Shown piece after piece: positions 27,785 through 36,138 of a DNA stretch of 64,000 nucleotides. This stretch comes from Mycolicibacterium sp. P9-22 (GTDB taxonomy: Bacteria > Actinomycetota > Actinomycetes > Mycobacteriales > Mycobacteriaceae), in NCBI RefSeq assembly GCF_008329585.1, contig NZ_NPKP01000002.1:868001-932000 (forward strand). Reading direction: 5' to 3'. Within the stretch, counting starts at the first letter, position 1. Every line of letters begins with the position of its first letter. The translations under genes were made by a program, and so were the position numbers. The notes below the pieces were generated by a model. The model saw only the letters and a list, made by a program, of their open reading frames with translations, searched no databases and was not told the DNA's origin.

Positions 27785-28293
27785 GTCGAGGTCAGGGTGC
27801 CCTTGACGTACTTGGCCTGACCGAGGTGCTGAGCGCTGTCGTCGACGATGCTGACCAGCCGGGCGCCGGCCGTGACCGGCGGGTCCCAGCCGACGTCGAC
27901 GATGCGCTGCAACTCGGCGTCGTCGATGGACGCGATGTACTCCAACGTCACCTTGTGCACCGCGTGGGAGTACCCGGCCAGCAGGTCGGCCGGTGCCCGC
28001 ACCTTGGCCACCTCGTCCGGCGTGTGCCCGTAGCCCATGTCATTGCCCGGCAGGTCCAGCCCGAAGCGTTCCCGCCACCCGTCCCGGATCCACACCTGTT
28101 CGGTACCGGCGATATCGGCGAGCTGCGCATCGTGCTGCCGGGCGCTGTGCCAGATCAGCCAGGCGATGCTGTTCGCACCGGCGACCGGCTGCCACCACGA
28201 CACGTCATCGGCAAGCCCCTCGGTCAGCTCATCGACATGCTCGACGAGCCTGGTGAAGGAGTCCCGGAGCAGTTCCTTGGCGGCATCACTCAT
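27781..28293 (-). CDS. DinB/DUF664 family protein
   Basis: A 170-residue four-helix DinB-fold protein, a family that includes mycothiol-dependent thiol transferases. Three metal-site-type histidines are visible in order: WLIWHSARQHD (residues ~50-60), AGYSHAVHKVT (~106) and DDSAQHLGQAKYVKG (~157). The ATG at 28293 is preferred because it overlaps the upstream VOC stop as ATGA, and the longer open frame overlaps the VOC coding region. A mycothiol role is plausible but not shown. Confidence 0.87.
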   Translation of the reverse strand: MSDAAKELLRDSFTRLVEHVDELTEGLADDVSWWQPVAGANSIAWLIWHSARQHDAQLADIAGTEQVWIRDGWRERFGLDLPGNDMGYGHTPDEVAKVRAPADLLAGYSHAVHKVTLEYIASIDDAELQRIVDVGWDPPVTAGARLVSIVDDSAQHLGQAKYVKGTLTST

Positions 28294-28691
28294 GCCGGCG
28301 CCGCCCCGTGGAAAACCGCCTCCACATTGTTGCCGTCCGGATCCCGGACGAACGCCCCGAAGTAGCCGGGGTGATATTCGGGCCACAGCCGCGGCGCGTG
28401 CAGGGACTCCGCACCGAGCTCCAGGGCGGCGTCATAGAACGCCTGCACCGCGTCGGTGTCGGCCGCGTGGAATGCGAAATGCGTCTCGCGGTTCGGACCC
28501 TTCGCCTCGCCCGCGTTCAGATCCGCGATCCAGAAGTCCGGCTTGCCCTCGACGCCGTAACCGATGGCGACCTGGTAATCCAGCTGCCGGGTGAACCCCA
28601 GTACGCCGAGGACCTTGTCGTAGAAGGCCTTCGACCGCTCCCAATCCGCACAGTTGATTCCGAAGTGATCTATCACACCCTGACCGTACAT
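28290..28691 (-). CDS. VOC/glyoxalase-fold protein
   Basis: A 133-residue protein of the vicinal oxygen chelate superfamily. Candidate metal ligands are the histidine in IDHFGINC, the histidine in THFAFHAAD and the glutamate in NNVEAVFHG near the end; VRDPDGNNVEAV is the diagnostic block. The start is uncertain: ATG 28691 lies 7 bases from the divergent amidohydrolase ATG, and GTG 28676 is an alternative five codons in. Function (glyoxalase, dioxygenase or resistance protein) cannot be told. It is coupled to the DinB gene. Confidence 0.85.
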   Translation of the reverse strand: MYGQGVIDHFGINCADWERSKAFYDKVLGVLGFTRQLDYQVAIGYGVEGKPDFWIADLNAGEAKGPNRETHFAFHAADTDAVQAFYDAALELGAESLHAPRLWPEYHPGYFGAFVRDPDGNNVEAVFHGAAPA

Positions 28692-28692
28692 T
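28687..28692 (+). promoter_or_regulatory. Possible -10 box for a leaderless amidohydrolase transcript
   Basis: TACATT, a match to the mycobacterial TANNNT -10 pattern, ends 6 bases before the amidohydrolase ATG at 28699. This spacing fits transcription starting at the ATG itself, common in mycobacteria. There is no obvious ribosome site. Inference. Confidence 0.4.
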
Positions 28693-28698
28693 CGGGGT

Positions 28699-30417
28699 AT
28701 GACATATGAGCTCGTGATCCGCGGCGGGACCATCGTCGACGGACTCGGTGGCGATCCCTACCGCGGGGACGTCGCGATATCCGGCGGGGTCATCGCCGCG
28801 GTGGGCAGCGTCGACGGCGCTGCCGACCGCGAGATCGACGCCACCGGCCTGCTGGTCACGCCCGGCTTCGTGGACCTGCACACCCACTACGACGGACAGG
28901 CGATCTGGAGCGACCGCATGACACCGTCATCGGCGCACGGCGTGACGACCGCCGTGATGGGTAACTGCGGCGTCGGCTTCGCACCGTGCCGTCCCGAGGA
29001 CCACGACACGCTCGTCGATGTGATGGCCGGTGTCGAGGACATCCCCGGTGTGGTGATGGTCGACGGTCTGCCGTGGACCTGGGAGACCTTCCCCGAGTTC
29101 CTCGACGCCCTCGACAGGCGCCGACGGGATATCGATGTCGCCGCCTTCCTGCCGCACTCCCCGCTGCGGGTTTACGTGATGGGCCGGCGCGGCGTCGACC
29201 GCGAACTGCCCACCGCCGAAGACCTCGCGCTGATGCGCAAGCTCGCCGAGGAGGCCATCCGGGCCGGGGCCATCGGGTTCGCGTCGTCACGGTTGACGTT
29301 GCACAAGACCGCGGGCGGGCAGCCGATTCCGAGCTACGAAGCCGAATACGCCGAGATCGAGGCCATCGCCCGCGGGGTCGACGACGCCGGCGGCGGGCTG
29401 CTGCAGTTCGTGCCCGATCTGATGGCCGGTGACTACGAAGGCGCACTCAAGGCGGTGTTCGACGTCGCCGCCGAGGTGGGCCTGCCCGTCACGTTCACCC
29501 TTGCGATCGGCAACGCCGGCCCGCCGATCCACCTGGATGCGCTGCGGATGGTGGAGAAGGCCAATGCGAACGGGGGCGACGTCACGGGCCAGATCTTCCC
29601 GCGCCCGATCGGGCTGGTGCTCGGCCTGGACCTGTCCGGCAACCCGTTCGTCATGTACCCCTCCTACCGCGAGATCGCCGGCCTCCCGCTCGCCGAACGC
29701 GTCGCCGAGATGCGCAAACCCGAAGTCCGCGAACGCATTCTGACGGACACACCGGCCAGTGATGGACATCCGCTGATGTTCGCCGCCCAGGCCTGGGACT
29801 ACATGTACCCGCTCGGCGACCCTCCGAACTACGAGCCCGCGGCGGAGGATTCGATCGGCGCACGGGCCCGTGCCCGCAACGTCAGCCCGCTGGAGGAGGC
29901 ATACGACCGCCTGCTCGACGACGACGGTCACGCCATGTTGCTGGTCACCCTGGCCAACTTCCGTGACCACTCGCTGGACACCGTGGCCGAGCTGATCCAA
30001 CGCGATGACGTCGTACTGGGACTCGGCGACGGCGGCGCCCACTACGGGATGATCTGTGACGCAAGCTTTCCCACGTACATGCTGACCCACTGGGTGCGTG
30101 ACCGCCCGTCGGGGCGGCTGCCTTTGCCGCGGGTGATCAAGGAGCTGACCTCGGTGCCGGCCCGGATCGCCGGGATGGCCGACCGCGGACAGCTGACCGC
30201 CGGATACAAGGCCGACCTGAACATCATCGACGCCGCCGCGATGCGCTTGTACCAGCCCACGGTGAAGGCCGACCTGCCCGCCGGGGGCCGCCGGCTCGAT
30301 CAGCGTGCCGACGGCTATGTGGCGACCATCGTCTCCGGGGAGATCATCGCCGAGAACGGGGTGCCCACCGAGGCCCGGCCAGGCCGGCTGGTGCGCGGGC
30401 GCCAGGCCGCTCCGTAG
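28699..30417 (+). CDS. D-aminoacylase-like amidohydrolase
   Basis: A metal-dependent amidohydrolase of the N-acyl-D-amino-acid deacylase group, 572 residues. The N-terminal metal motif is GFVDLHTHYDGQ (residues ~56-67); the late GLGDGGAHYG supplies the metal-site aspartate region, and the C-terminal GYKADLNIID closes the beta domain. The family hydrolyses N-acyl D-amino acids or related amides; many mycobacterial paralogs have unknown substrates. It shares a tight divergent start with the VOC gene and is followed by a PPOX-like gene 9 bases downstream. Confidence 0.92.
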   Translation: MTYELVIRGGTIVDGLGGDPYRGDVAISGGVIAAVGSVDGAADREIDATGLLVTPGFVDLHTHYDGQAIWSDRMTPSSAHGVTTAVMGNCGVGFAPCRPEDHDTLVDVMAGVEDIPGVVMVDGLPWTWETFPEFLDALDRRRRDIDVAAFLPHSPLRVYVMGRRGVDRELPTAEDLALMRKLAEEAIRAGAIGFASSRLTLHKTAGGQPIPSYEAEYAEIEAIARGVDDAGGGLLQFVPDLMAGDYEGALKAVFDVAAEVGLPVTFTLAIGNAGPPIHLDALRMVEKANANGGDVTGQIFPRPIGLVLGLDLSGNPFVMYPSYREIAGLPLAERVAEMRKPEVRERILTDTPASDGHPLMFAAQAWDYMYPLGDPPNYEPAAEDSIGARARARNVSPLEEAYDRLLDDDGHAMLLVTLANFRDHSLDTVAELIQRDDVVLGLGDGGAHYGMICDASFPTYMLTHWVRDRPSGRLPLPRVIKELTSVPARIAGMADRGQLTAGYKADLNIIDAAAMRLYQPTVKADLPAGGRRLDQRADGYVATIVSGEIIAENGVPTEARPGRLVRGRQAAP

Positions 30418-30426
30418 GCTCGCACC

Positions 30427-30801
30427 ATGAGTGTGAAGGTAGATCTGGACAAGCTGGGGCAGACCCTGGCCGATTTTCCCTTCGGGTATCTGATCACCGT
30501 CGGCGACGACTTCCGCGCGCACACCGTGGCGGTGACACCGGTTTTCGAGGGTGCCGCATTCACCATCGGGCCGCTCGGTGGCACCACCCGGCGCAATGCC
30601 GCCGCGCATGAGGCCGTCACCGTGCTCTGGCCGCCCCGGGAACCGACGGGCTATTCGCTGATCGTCGACGGCACCGCCGAGGTCACCGAGTCCGGCGTGC
30701 GCCTGACACCGCTCCGCGCGGTGCTGCACCGCAGCGCCATCGAGCCGGGCGAGGGCACCGACCCCGGCGGCCTGCACGACTGCCTGCCGCTGAAGGGCTG
30801 A
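30427..30801 (+). CDS. PPOX-class split-barrel flavin/F420-binding protein
   Basis: A 124-residue protein with a split-barrel fold like pyridoxamine-phosphate oxidase and F420-dependent reductases. Recognisable parts are the opening strand FPFGYLITVGDDFRAHTVAVTPVF and the later SLIVDGTAEV. Cofactor and substrate are not identifiable. The gene is 9 bases after the amidohydrolase on the same strand, so it may be co-expressed. It ends three bases from the convergent Bat-type operon. Confidence 0.8.
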   Translation: MSVKVDLDKLGQTLADFPFGYLITVGDDFRAHTVAVTPVFEGAAFTIGPLGGTTRRNAAAHEAVTVLWPPREPTGYSLIVDGTAEVTESGVRLTPLRAVLHRSAIEPGEGTDPGGLHDCLPLKG

Positions 30802-30804
30802 CCG

Positions 30805-31683
30805 TCACTCGCGATCTACGCCGGACGCGCCCGAATTCTCCAGCAGCCGCTTGAGGACGTCGTCCGGGCCGCCATCACCTGGCCTCAGTTCGTGCACCGA
30901 ACCACCTGAATCGGTGGCGATGCGGTCCGCGCCCACGGTGTCCGGCGCCGGTTCCCCCGGAATCCCCTGGGCCGGCGCCTCGCCCTCACCTGCAGGACCT
31001 TCGGTCTGAGCGCCGCCCTCGGCGCCCTGCGCCGGCATTTGGCCCTGCTCGCCCTGACCCTCACGCTGGCCACCGGCACCGGCACCGCCACCGCCACCGC
31101 CACCGCCACCGCCACCGCCACCGCCACCGCCACCGCCACCGCCACCGCCTTCAGACTCAGGGTCCTTCAACTTGTCCAGCAGTCGCTGCTCTGTCTCGTT
31201 GCGGTGCAGGCGTTGCTCCTCATCAGGCTCGGTCACGGTGTCGAAGCATCCGGCGGGCGCCTCCTGCACCGTCTTCAGCGCCTCCTGCCACAGCGGCTTG
31301 GCCTCGTCGCGGCGATTGTCGGCGCTCTTGAGGTCACCCTGTGTCTCCAGCACCACTTCGAGGTTGATGCGCACCGGGCACGACTCCGCCGGGTCGACCA
31401 ACGACAATGACGTTTTGAACTCCGCTTCCGCGTCGGTCAGTCTTCCTTCCAGCGCATAACGATCACCTTCGGCGAAATGCGCTTTGTACAAATCGATTAC
31501 GTTCATCGATTTGAGTACCTGCACATCGTCGGCCAACCCGCGCGAATCGTACTCGAGATAGTCCGACCTGGCCGCATGCCCGTAGGCCACCATCGTCACC
31601 AACTTCACGCCGATGGCGACCAGCACCAGTGCAGGCAGGATCGAGAGCAGGATGAGCTTTCTGCGCAGCAGCTTTCGGGACAT
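30805..31683 (-). CDS. Membrane-anchored repeat protein with poly-glycine tract (Bat operon)
   Basis: Last gene of a MoxR-VWA operon, 292 residues. An N-terminal membrane anchor (residues ~10-32) is followed by a tetratricopeptide-like region (~55-165; HFAEGDRYALEGRLTDAEAEF resembles one repeat) and a glycine run of about 22 residues from ~178, then a Gln/Glu/Gly/Pro-rich tail. The poly-glycine is encoded by 11 perfect copies of a six-base unit (31084-31149). In BatABCDE systems the TPR protein (BatC) scaffolds the complex; assignment here is inference from position and domain. The start overlaps the upstream stop as TGATG. Confidence 0.82.
   Translation of the reverse strand: MSRKLLRRKLILLSILPALVLVAIGVKLVTMVAYGHAARSDYLEYDSRGLADDVQVLKSMNVIDLYKAHFAEGDRYALEGRLTDAEAEFKTSLSLVDPAESCPVRINLEVVLETQGDLKSADNRRDEAKPLWQEALKTVQEAPAGCFDTVTEPDEEQRLHRNETEQRLLDKLKDPESEGGGGGGGGGGGGGGGGGGGGGGAGAGGQREGQGEQGQMPAQGAEGGAQTEGPAGEGEAPAQGIPGEPAPDTVGADRIATDSGGSVHELRPGDGGPDDVLKRLLENSGASGVDRE
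31084..31149. repeat. Hexanucleotide microsatellite (ACCGCC)11
   Basis: Eleven perfect tandem copies of ACCGCC (GGCGGT on the coding strand) inside the last gene of the Bat-like operon. Because the unit is six bases, gain or loss of copies keeps the reading frame and changes only the length of the glycine run. Flanking degenerate units (ACCGGC) continue to the left. Confidence 0.95.
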
Positions 31684-32732
31684 CAGAGCTCCCGCGGCTT
31701 CGTCATCCGCGACAAGCGATACTCACGTGCCATGGCGTAGAGCTCGTAGAACATCAACAACATCGCGATGGCCGTGAAAACCCAGTAGAACTCCGTTCGA
31801 TTTCCCGGCATCGACGTGCTTTGCTGCTCCGCCGATGTCGGAGCATCCAGCGCCGGGATGATGGTCGCCGTCGAATCACCGAGACCACGGTGGAAATACG
31901 GGATATGCAGCTGGCCGGCGACGGCTCGCAACGACGCTTCGTCGAGCCCCGAGAGAAACGGTCCACCGCCGCCGTTCGGGTCGGGGAAATAGGTGATCTC
32001 ACCGTTGGCCGCCAGCCTGCCGGCTATCTTGCCGCCACCGGGCGTACCGTATCCGAGCACCGCGCCGCCGGCGATGAGGGTGGCAGGAATATCGAACTTC
32101 GTGGCCGGCTTTCGCGAGATCCCAGCTCCGTCACCGAGATAGAACACCAGATTGTCCGATCCCGGAAACTGCTCGCTCGCCATCGCAAGCTGACGCTTCA
32201 ACTGATCATCGGCAGCCCCGATATCCACGCCGAACAGCGAGTCGAAGTCCGACTCGTAGGTGGAGTAACCATTGAGCAACGCGCGCAGACTCCAGATGTC
32301 GGCCGACAGCGGCCAGTCGACCCGGGCGCTGGTGGCAAACGACGTGATGGAGAAGCGTGCGGCCGGATACTGGTCGACGATCGACTGCATGTCGGCTCGG
32401 ATGCCGGCCATCCGGAACTGGTTGTCGCCGTAGTCATCCGCCCGGGAATTCAATGACCGATCGACGACGAAGAACACGTTCAGGTTATCGGCGGCCACCT
32501 GCGTGACAGACTCGCTGACGGTGTGTCTCTGCTGCTCGATACCTGGTCGCACCGCAGCCGCAAACAGGCACACGATCACCAGGGTCAACAGGCTCCAACG
32601 CACGACCACCTTGCGCTGCCCGCCCCTACCCACGACCACCAGCACCCGGTAGAGCGTGTACATCCGCAGCACCAACGTGAGCGCGGCCAGCGAGCCGAAC
32701 ACCCACCACGTCAGCACGGGTTCGAACGTCAT
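31683..32732 (-). CDS. VWA-domain membrane protein (BatA/BatB-like)
   Basis: A 349-residue membrane protein. Two N-terminal segments (residues ~10-25 and ~48-64) and one C-terminal segment (~315-335) bracket a von Willebrand A domain. The metal-ion site is recognisable as VVDRSLNS (DxSxS with Asn at the last position) and the later YLGDGAG. The VWA domain probably faces the outside and binds a partner. A 4-base overlap links it to the next VWA-like gene, and a TGATG to the last gene. The chaperone-like role of MoxR-VWA pairs is known for related systems; the target here is unknown. Confidence 0.87.
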   Translation of the reverse strand: MTFEPVLTWWVFGSLAALTLVLRMYTLYRVLVVVGRGGQRKVVVRWSLLTLVIVCLFAAAVRPGIEQQRHTVSESVTQVAADNLNVFFVVDRSLNSRADDYGDNQFRMAGIRADMQSIVDQYPAARFSITSFATSARVDWPLSADIWSLRALLNGYSTYESDFDSLFGVDIGAADDQLKRQLAMASEQFPGSDNLVFYLGDGAGISRKPATKFDIPATLIAGGAVLGYGTPGGGKIAGRLAANGEITYFPDPNGGGGPFLSGLDEASLRAVAGQLHIPYFHRGLGDSTATIIPALDAPTSAEQQSTSMPGNRTEFYWVFTAIAMLLMFYELYAMAREYRLSRMTKPREL

Positions 32733-33778
32733 CGCCGTACCCCGGCAAGACTGATCGAGAAGGCGATCACCAGCACCAGCGCGACGGCGAGAATCAGGTT
32801 GGGGCGATCGCGCACCTGCTCCACCAGAACCGTTCCGTCGGAGGCCGTTATCACCGGCGGATGCGCGCGGATGTCATCGAGGTGATTGCGCAGCGCGTTG
32901 TCCGCAGTCTCCTGCGCGTCTTGCGAATCTTCGCGCACGTAGCTGATGAATCGTCCATCGGTGGCGGCGGCGAACTCGCTGAGTGCCTGGCTTGCCTCGA
33001 GCGGAGTCCGGGTCAGCACATTGATCTGGATCCCCGACGACTGCGCCAACTCCTTGAGCGCACCATCGGAGAAGATCGGCTTTGCGGCGTCGCCGCCGGG
33101 GCCCAAGTAGATCACCGACCGTCTGACGTCCGAGGGCTTCCCCACCCCCGGAAAGCCCTTCATGCACATCGCAAGTGCGTCGTTGACGGTCAACTGATAG
33201 TCGGAATAGTTGACGAGCTTGGCGAATTCGCCCTGGGACCGCGACAGTACCGCGGTGTCCTCGGGCGTCGGGTTCTCGGTGGACTGCAAGCGCTGCAGGT
33301 CTGCATACCGGCCCAGCGTGTCGTGCAGATACGAATGGTCACTGGTCATCGGGGTCACCCGGAGCGTGCGAAATGTCAGTCCGAGGCGCTGCGTGTCGAA
33401 CGTGGCGACCTGGTCGCGAAAGTAGGACAGCAACACCGATGCGTCATGCGATGCCGGGTCGTCCTGCAGACAGAGCATCACATCTTCGGGATGTGCGCGG
33501 TTGATCTCGGCGGCGGTGGCCTGCGAGCTGACCGGACGCGCGGTGGCGATGATGGCGCACAACAGCACAGCGACGGTCGACACCGCTATGGCCGCCAACA
33601 GTATCCGATACCGACGGTATGCCCGGGCGTACTCCGGAAGCCGGGTCAGGCGCTCCACCCAGGCCAGCGGACGCAGGCGTCGCGGTTGTTGCCGCAGTGG
33701 CCAGAGGAAGGCGGCGCCCACGATCGCGGCGAGGGCCACCAGGCCCACGATCACGACCCACCACCATTTCAGCTCCAT
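32729..33778 (-). CDS. Degenerate VWA-like membrane protein
   Basis: A 349-residue membrane protein with segments at residues ~6-27, ~58-80 and ~325-344. The middle has VWA-like order (EDVMLCLQDDPAS, then YQLTVNDALAMCM and VIYLGPGGD), but the metal site is altered: DDPAS replaces DxSxS and GPGGD replaces the late TDG. It is therefore probably a non-metal-binding VWA fold, paired with the neighbouring, more complete one. It overlaps the upstream gene by 10 bases and the downstream one by 4. Fold assignment is tentative. Confidence 0.75.
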   Translation of the reverse strand: MELKWWWVVIVGLVALAAIVGAAFLWPLRQQPRRLRPLAWVERLTRLPEYARAYRRYRILLAAIAVSTVAVLLCAIIATARPVSSQATAAEINRAHPEDVMLCLQDDPASHDASVLLSYFRDQVATFDTQRLGLTFRTLRVTPMTSDHSYLHDTLGRYADLQRLQSTENPTPEDTAVLSRSQGEFAKLVNYSDYQLTVNDALAMCMKGFPGVGKPSDVRRSVIYLGPGGDAAKPIFSDGALKELAQSSGIQINVLTRTPLEASQALSEFAAATDGRFISYVREDSQDAQETADNALRNHLDDIRAHPPVITASDGTVLVEQVRDRPNLILAVALVLVIAFSISLAGVRR

Positions 33779-34245
33779 GACTGGATCGTGCTCCGCACCT
33801 GGGACACCGTGACAGCAAGGTCCGGGCTGCTGTCATCGGATTCGAATTGTCGTGCATACAAGGCCGACATGGCCGGCGCTGCCGCAGCGGCGGCGCTGTG
33901 CGTCATCTCCCCCAATGCCATGTACTGCGCCCGAACACCCGTCTGGAAGTACACGAAATTCCGTAATATGCGGCTCATTTCGGCCGATGCCTGCCGTGAG
34001 CTCAACTCCCCGGACCGGTGGCGGTCACTCACCCGGCCGATCGCCGCGCCGAACTTGCGGCGCAGGACCCAGGCGGTGATATCGCGGATCACCGGGATGG
34101 TGCGCAGTCGCCGAACCGGCAGCGTCCACACCACCACACCGGCGAACCACCCGATCACACCGAGGATCGACAGCACACCCAGCACCAGCCAGAGCGCGGA
34201 GTACGGCAGTGGCGCCACAATCCATTTCAGGTAGTCACCGGCCAC
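33769..34245 (-). CDS. Small membrane protein of the MoxR-VWA operon (DUF4381-like)
   Basis: A 158-residue protein with one or two membrane segments (residues ~15-42) and a cytoplasmic charged helical part (RRKFGAAIGRVSDRHRSGELSSRQASAEMSRILRNFVY). The position between the DUF58 and VWA genes and the segment layout match DUF4381-type partners in Bat operons. The overlaps of 11 and 10 bases with its neighbours point to translational coupling. Family call is by context. Confidence 0.72.
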   Translation of the reverse strand: MAGDYLKWIVAPLPYSALWLVLGVLSILGVIGWFAGVVVWTLPVRRLRTIPVIRDITAWVLRRKFGAAIGRVSDRHRSGELSSRQASAEMSRILRNFVYFQTGVRAQYMALGEMTHSAAAAAAPAMSALYARQFESDDSSPDLAVTVSQVRSTIQSWS

Positions 34246-35134
34246 GGCTGACCTTCTTCAGCATCAGGGTGATCGCCTTGAACAGCTCACCGCTGCCGGA
34301 CACCCGGGCGCACGGGATGGCCGAAGAGTTGACGTACTCCTCGAATGCAGCCTCCCGCAGGGCTTCAGCCTTGCGGTATGCCGCCAGCACGCGGTTCCCC
34401 ATGATCTCTTCCCGCAGCAGGGTTTTGCCGCTGTCGACGTCGTAGCCCTCACCACCGAGGGCAGGCACTCCGATCAACGGCGCATCCCGGACCGTCACCC
34501 AGTACACGTCGTGACGCGCGGCGATCCTGCGGAACCGCTCGTCCAATCCTGCGGACACATCGGGTTCGTCGGATATCACGAAGACGATGTGGCGGCGCCG
34601 GAAGTGATGCTGCACGTACTCCAACTGCGTGCCGATATCGCTGCGGTCACTATCGGCGACGTGATGACGGTTGATCCGCTCCAGGATGTGTTCGAGATGC
34701 GCCTCACCACGCCGGTTCGGCATATGGGCGGATCCGGTGTTGTCCCCGTACACCAAACCCATTTCATCGCCTTTGCTGATGGCGATGAGCCCCACCAGGC
34801 CGACGGCATTGAGAATCACCCGATGTTTGACCTCACCGCTCGCGGCCAGCGCGAGCATGTTCCGGCCGAGGTCGGTGACCATCAGTATGCGCTGCTGCCG
34901 ATACGAGACGAAGCGCTTCACCAGCACCTCGGGCGAGCGCGCCGAGGCCTTCCAGTCGATGTCGCGGACATCGTCTCCCGCGATGTAGGGACGCAGATCG
35001 TCGAATTCCAGACTGCGCCCGTGGAACATCGACCGGTGCTCGCCCTCCAACATGCCTCGGGAGACCCCGTTGGGACCCGCGAGCCGGTTACCGGCGAGGG
35101 TCTGAGCCTTGACCTCTTGCAACAGCACACCCAT
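34235..35134 (-). CDS. DUF58 domain protein
   Basis: A 299-residue DUF58 protein. The signature FDDLRPYIAGDDVRDIDWKASARS is visible at about residues 44-66 in pieces (LRPYIAGDD, DIDWKASAR), followed by a VWA-like core (RILMVTDLGRNM, HIVFVISDEPD). Unlike many DUF58 proteins it has no membrane segments in the N-terminus. These proteins are partners of MoxR ATPases. It lies two bases downstream of moxR. Confidence 0.9.
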   Translation of the reverse strand: MGVLLQEVKAQTLAGNRLAGPNGVSRGMLEGEHRSMFHGRSLEFDDLRPYIAGDDVRDIDWKASARSPEVLVKRFVSYRQQRILMVTDLGRNMLALAASGEVKHRVILNAVGLVGLIAISKGDEMGLVYGDNTGSAHMPNRRGEAHLEHILERINRHHVADSDRSDIGTQLEYVQHHFRRRHIVFVISDEPDVSAGLDERFRRIAARHDVYWVTVRDAPLIGVPALGGEGYDVDSGKTLLREEIMGNRVLAAYRKAEALREAAFEEYVNSSAIPCARVSGSGELFKAITLMLKKVSRGR

Positions 35135-35136
35135 GG

Positions 35137-36138
35137 CTAGGGAGTTCGCACAACCTGGATGATGTTGTCTATCAACACCTCCGAGGTGACGTTCTGGGCA
35201 ACCGCCTCGAATCCGAGAATCAGCCGGTGCCGCAGCACCCGATTCGCGAGGACCTTGATGTCGTCGGGAAGGACATGGTTTCGGCCCGAGAGCAGAGCCA
35301 GCGCCCGCGCCGCCTTACAGAAGGCTATCGTCGCTCGCGGGCTGGCACCGTACTCGATGAGCCGGGCCAGATTGGCCGGGAGGTATTGCTGCGGAGTGCG
35401 CGTCACCGCGACGATCTGGGTGATGTAGTCGACGATCGCCGGATCCAGGTAGACCCGCCGGACCACGTCCTGGATGTAGAGGATGTCATCCAGCGAGGCC
35501 ACGGCGGTCGCCCGGTGATTCGTGTAGACACCCGCGTCGATCCGGCGGACCATCTCCGCCTCCTCACGCGGATTCGGGTAGCTCAGAATCTCTTTGAACA
35601 TGAACCGGTCCATCTGCGCTTCCGGCAGCGGATATGTCCCCTCCTGGTCGACAGGATTCTGGGTGGCCAGGACCAGAAACGGCTCGGGGACCGGGTGCAC
35701 CTCACCGGCGATACTGGTTTGACGTTCTTCCATCGCCTCCAGCATGGCGCTCTGGGTCTTCGCGCTGGACCGGTTGATTTCGTCGAGCAGAACGATATTG
35801 GCGTGCACCGGGCCGAGTTGGGTGTGGAAGACACCCTTGGACGCATCGAAGATCTGGGTCCCGATGATATCGCTTGGCAGCAGATCCGGGGTGCACTGGA
35901 TGCGGCGGAACTTTGCCTGTACCGCATCGGCGATCGCCCGCGCGGCCGTCGTCTTGGCAAGCCCTGGAACACTTTCGAGCAGCACATGACCACCGGTGAG
36001 CAGTCCGATGAGCAGACTCTGCTGCAGCCCACCCTGACCGACCACCTTGGCGGCGAAGGCACCGGAGAGCGCACCGATGACGGCGCGAGCCTGATCGAGT
36101 TCCTCCCGCGTGGGCTGCGGCTGCACCGGAGCGCTCAT
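35137..36138 (-). CDS. moxR: MoxR-family AAA+ ATPase
   Basis: An AAA+ ATPase of 333 residues thought to act as a chaperone for VWA proteins. The P-loop is SVPGLAKTT (residues ~56-64), Walker B is VLLDEINRS (~109-117), sensor 1 is ATQNPVDQEGTYPLPEAQMDRF in pieces, and sensor 2 contains SPRA. ATG 36138 overlaps the upstream stop as ATGA and is preferred to the ATG at 36150. It is the second gene of the seven-gene operon. Confidence 0.95.
   Translation of the reverse strand: MSAPVQPQPTREELDQARAVIGALSGAFAAKVVGQGGLQQSLLIGLLTGGHVLLESVPGLAKTTAARAIADAVQAKFRRIQCTPDLLPSDIIGTQIFDASKGVFHTQLGPVHANIVLLDEINRSSAKTQSAMLEAMEERQTSIAGEVHPVPEPFLVLATQNPVDQEGTYPLPEAQMDRFMFKEILSYPNPREEAEMVRRIDAGVYTNHRATAVASLDDILYIQDVVRRVYLDPAIVDYITQIVAVTRTPQQYLPANLARLIEYGASPRATIAFCKAARALALLSGRNHVLPDDIKVLANRVLRHRLILGFEAVAQNVTSEVLIDNIIQVVRTP

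Noticed and set aside
31078..31149. Tandem repeat as CRISPR array
   Set aside because: Units are six bases with no spacers; simple coding microsatellite.
31683..33778. MoxR-VWA genes as a ternary conflict (VMAP) defence system
   Set aside because: No effector, protease or GreA/NACHT-type companion is present; the gene set fits Bat-like envelope systems better.
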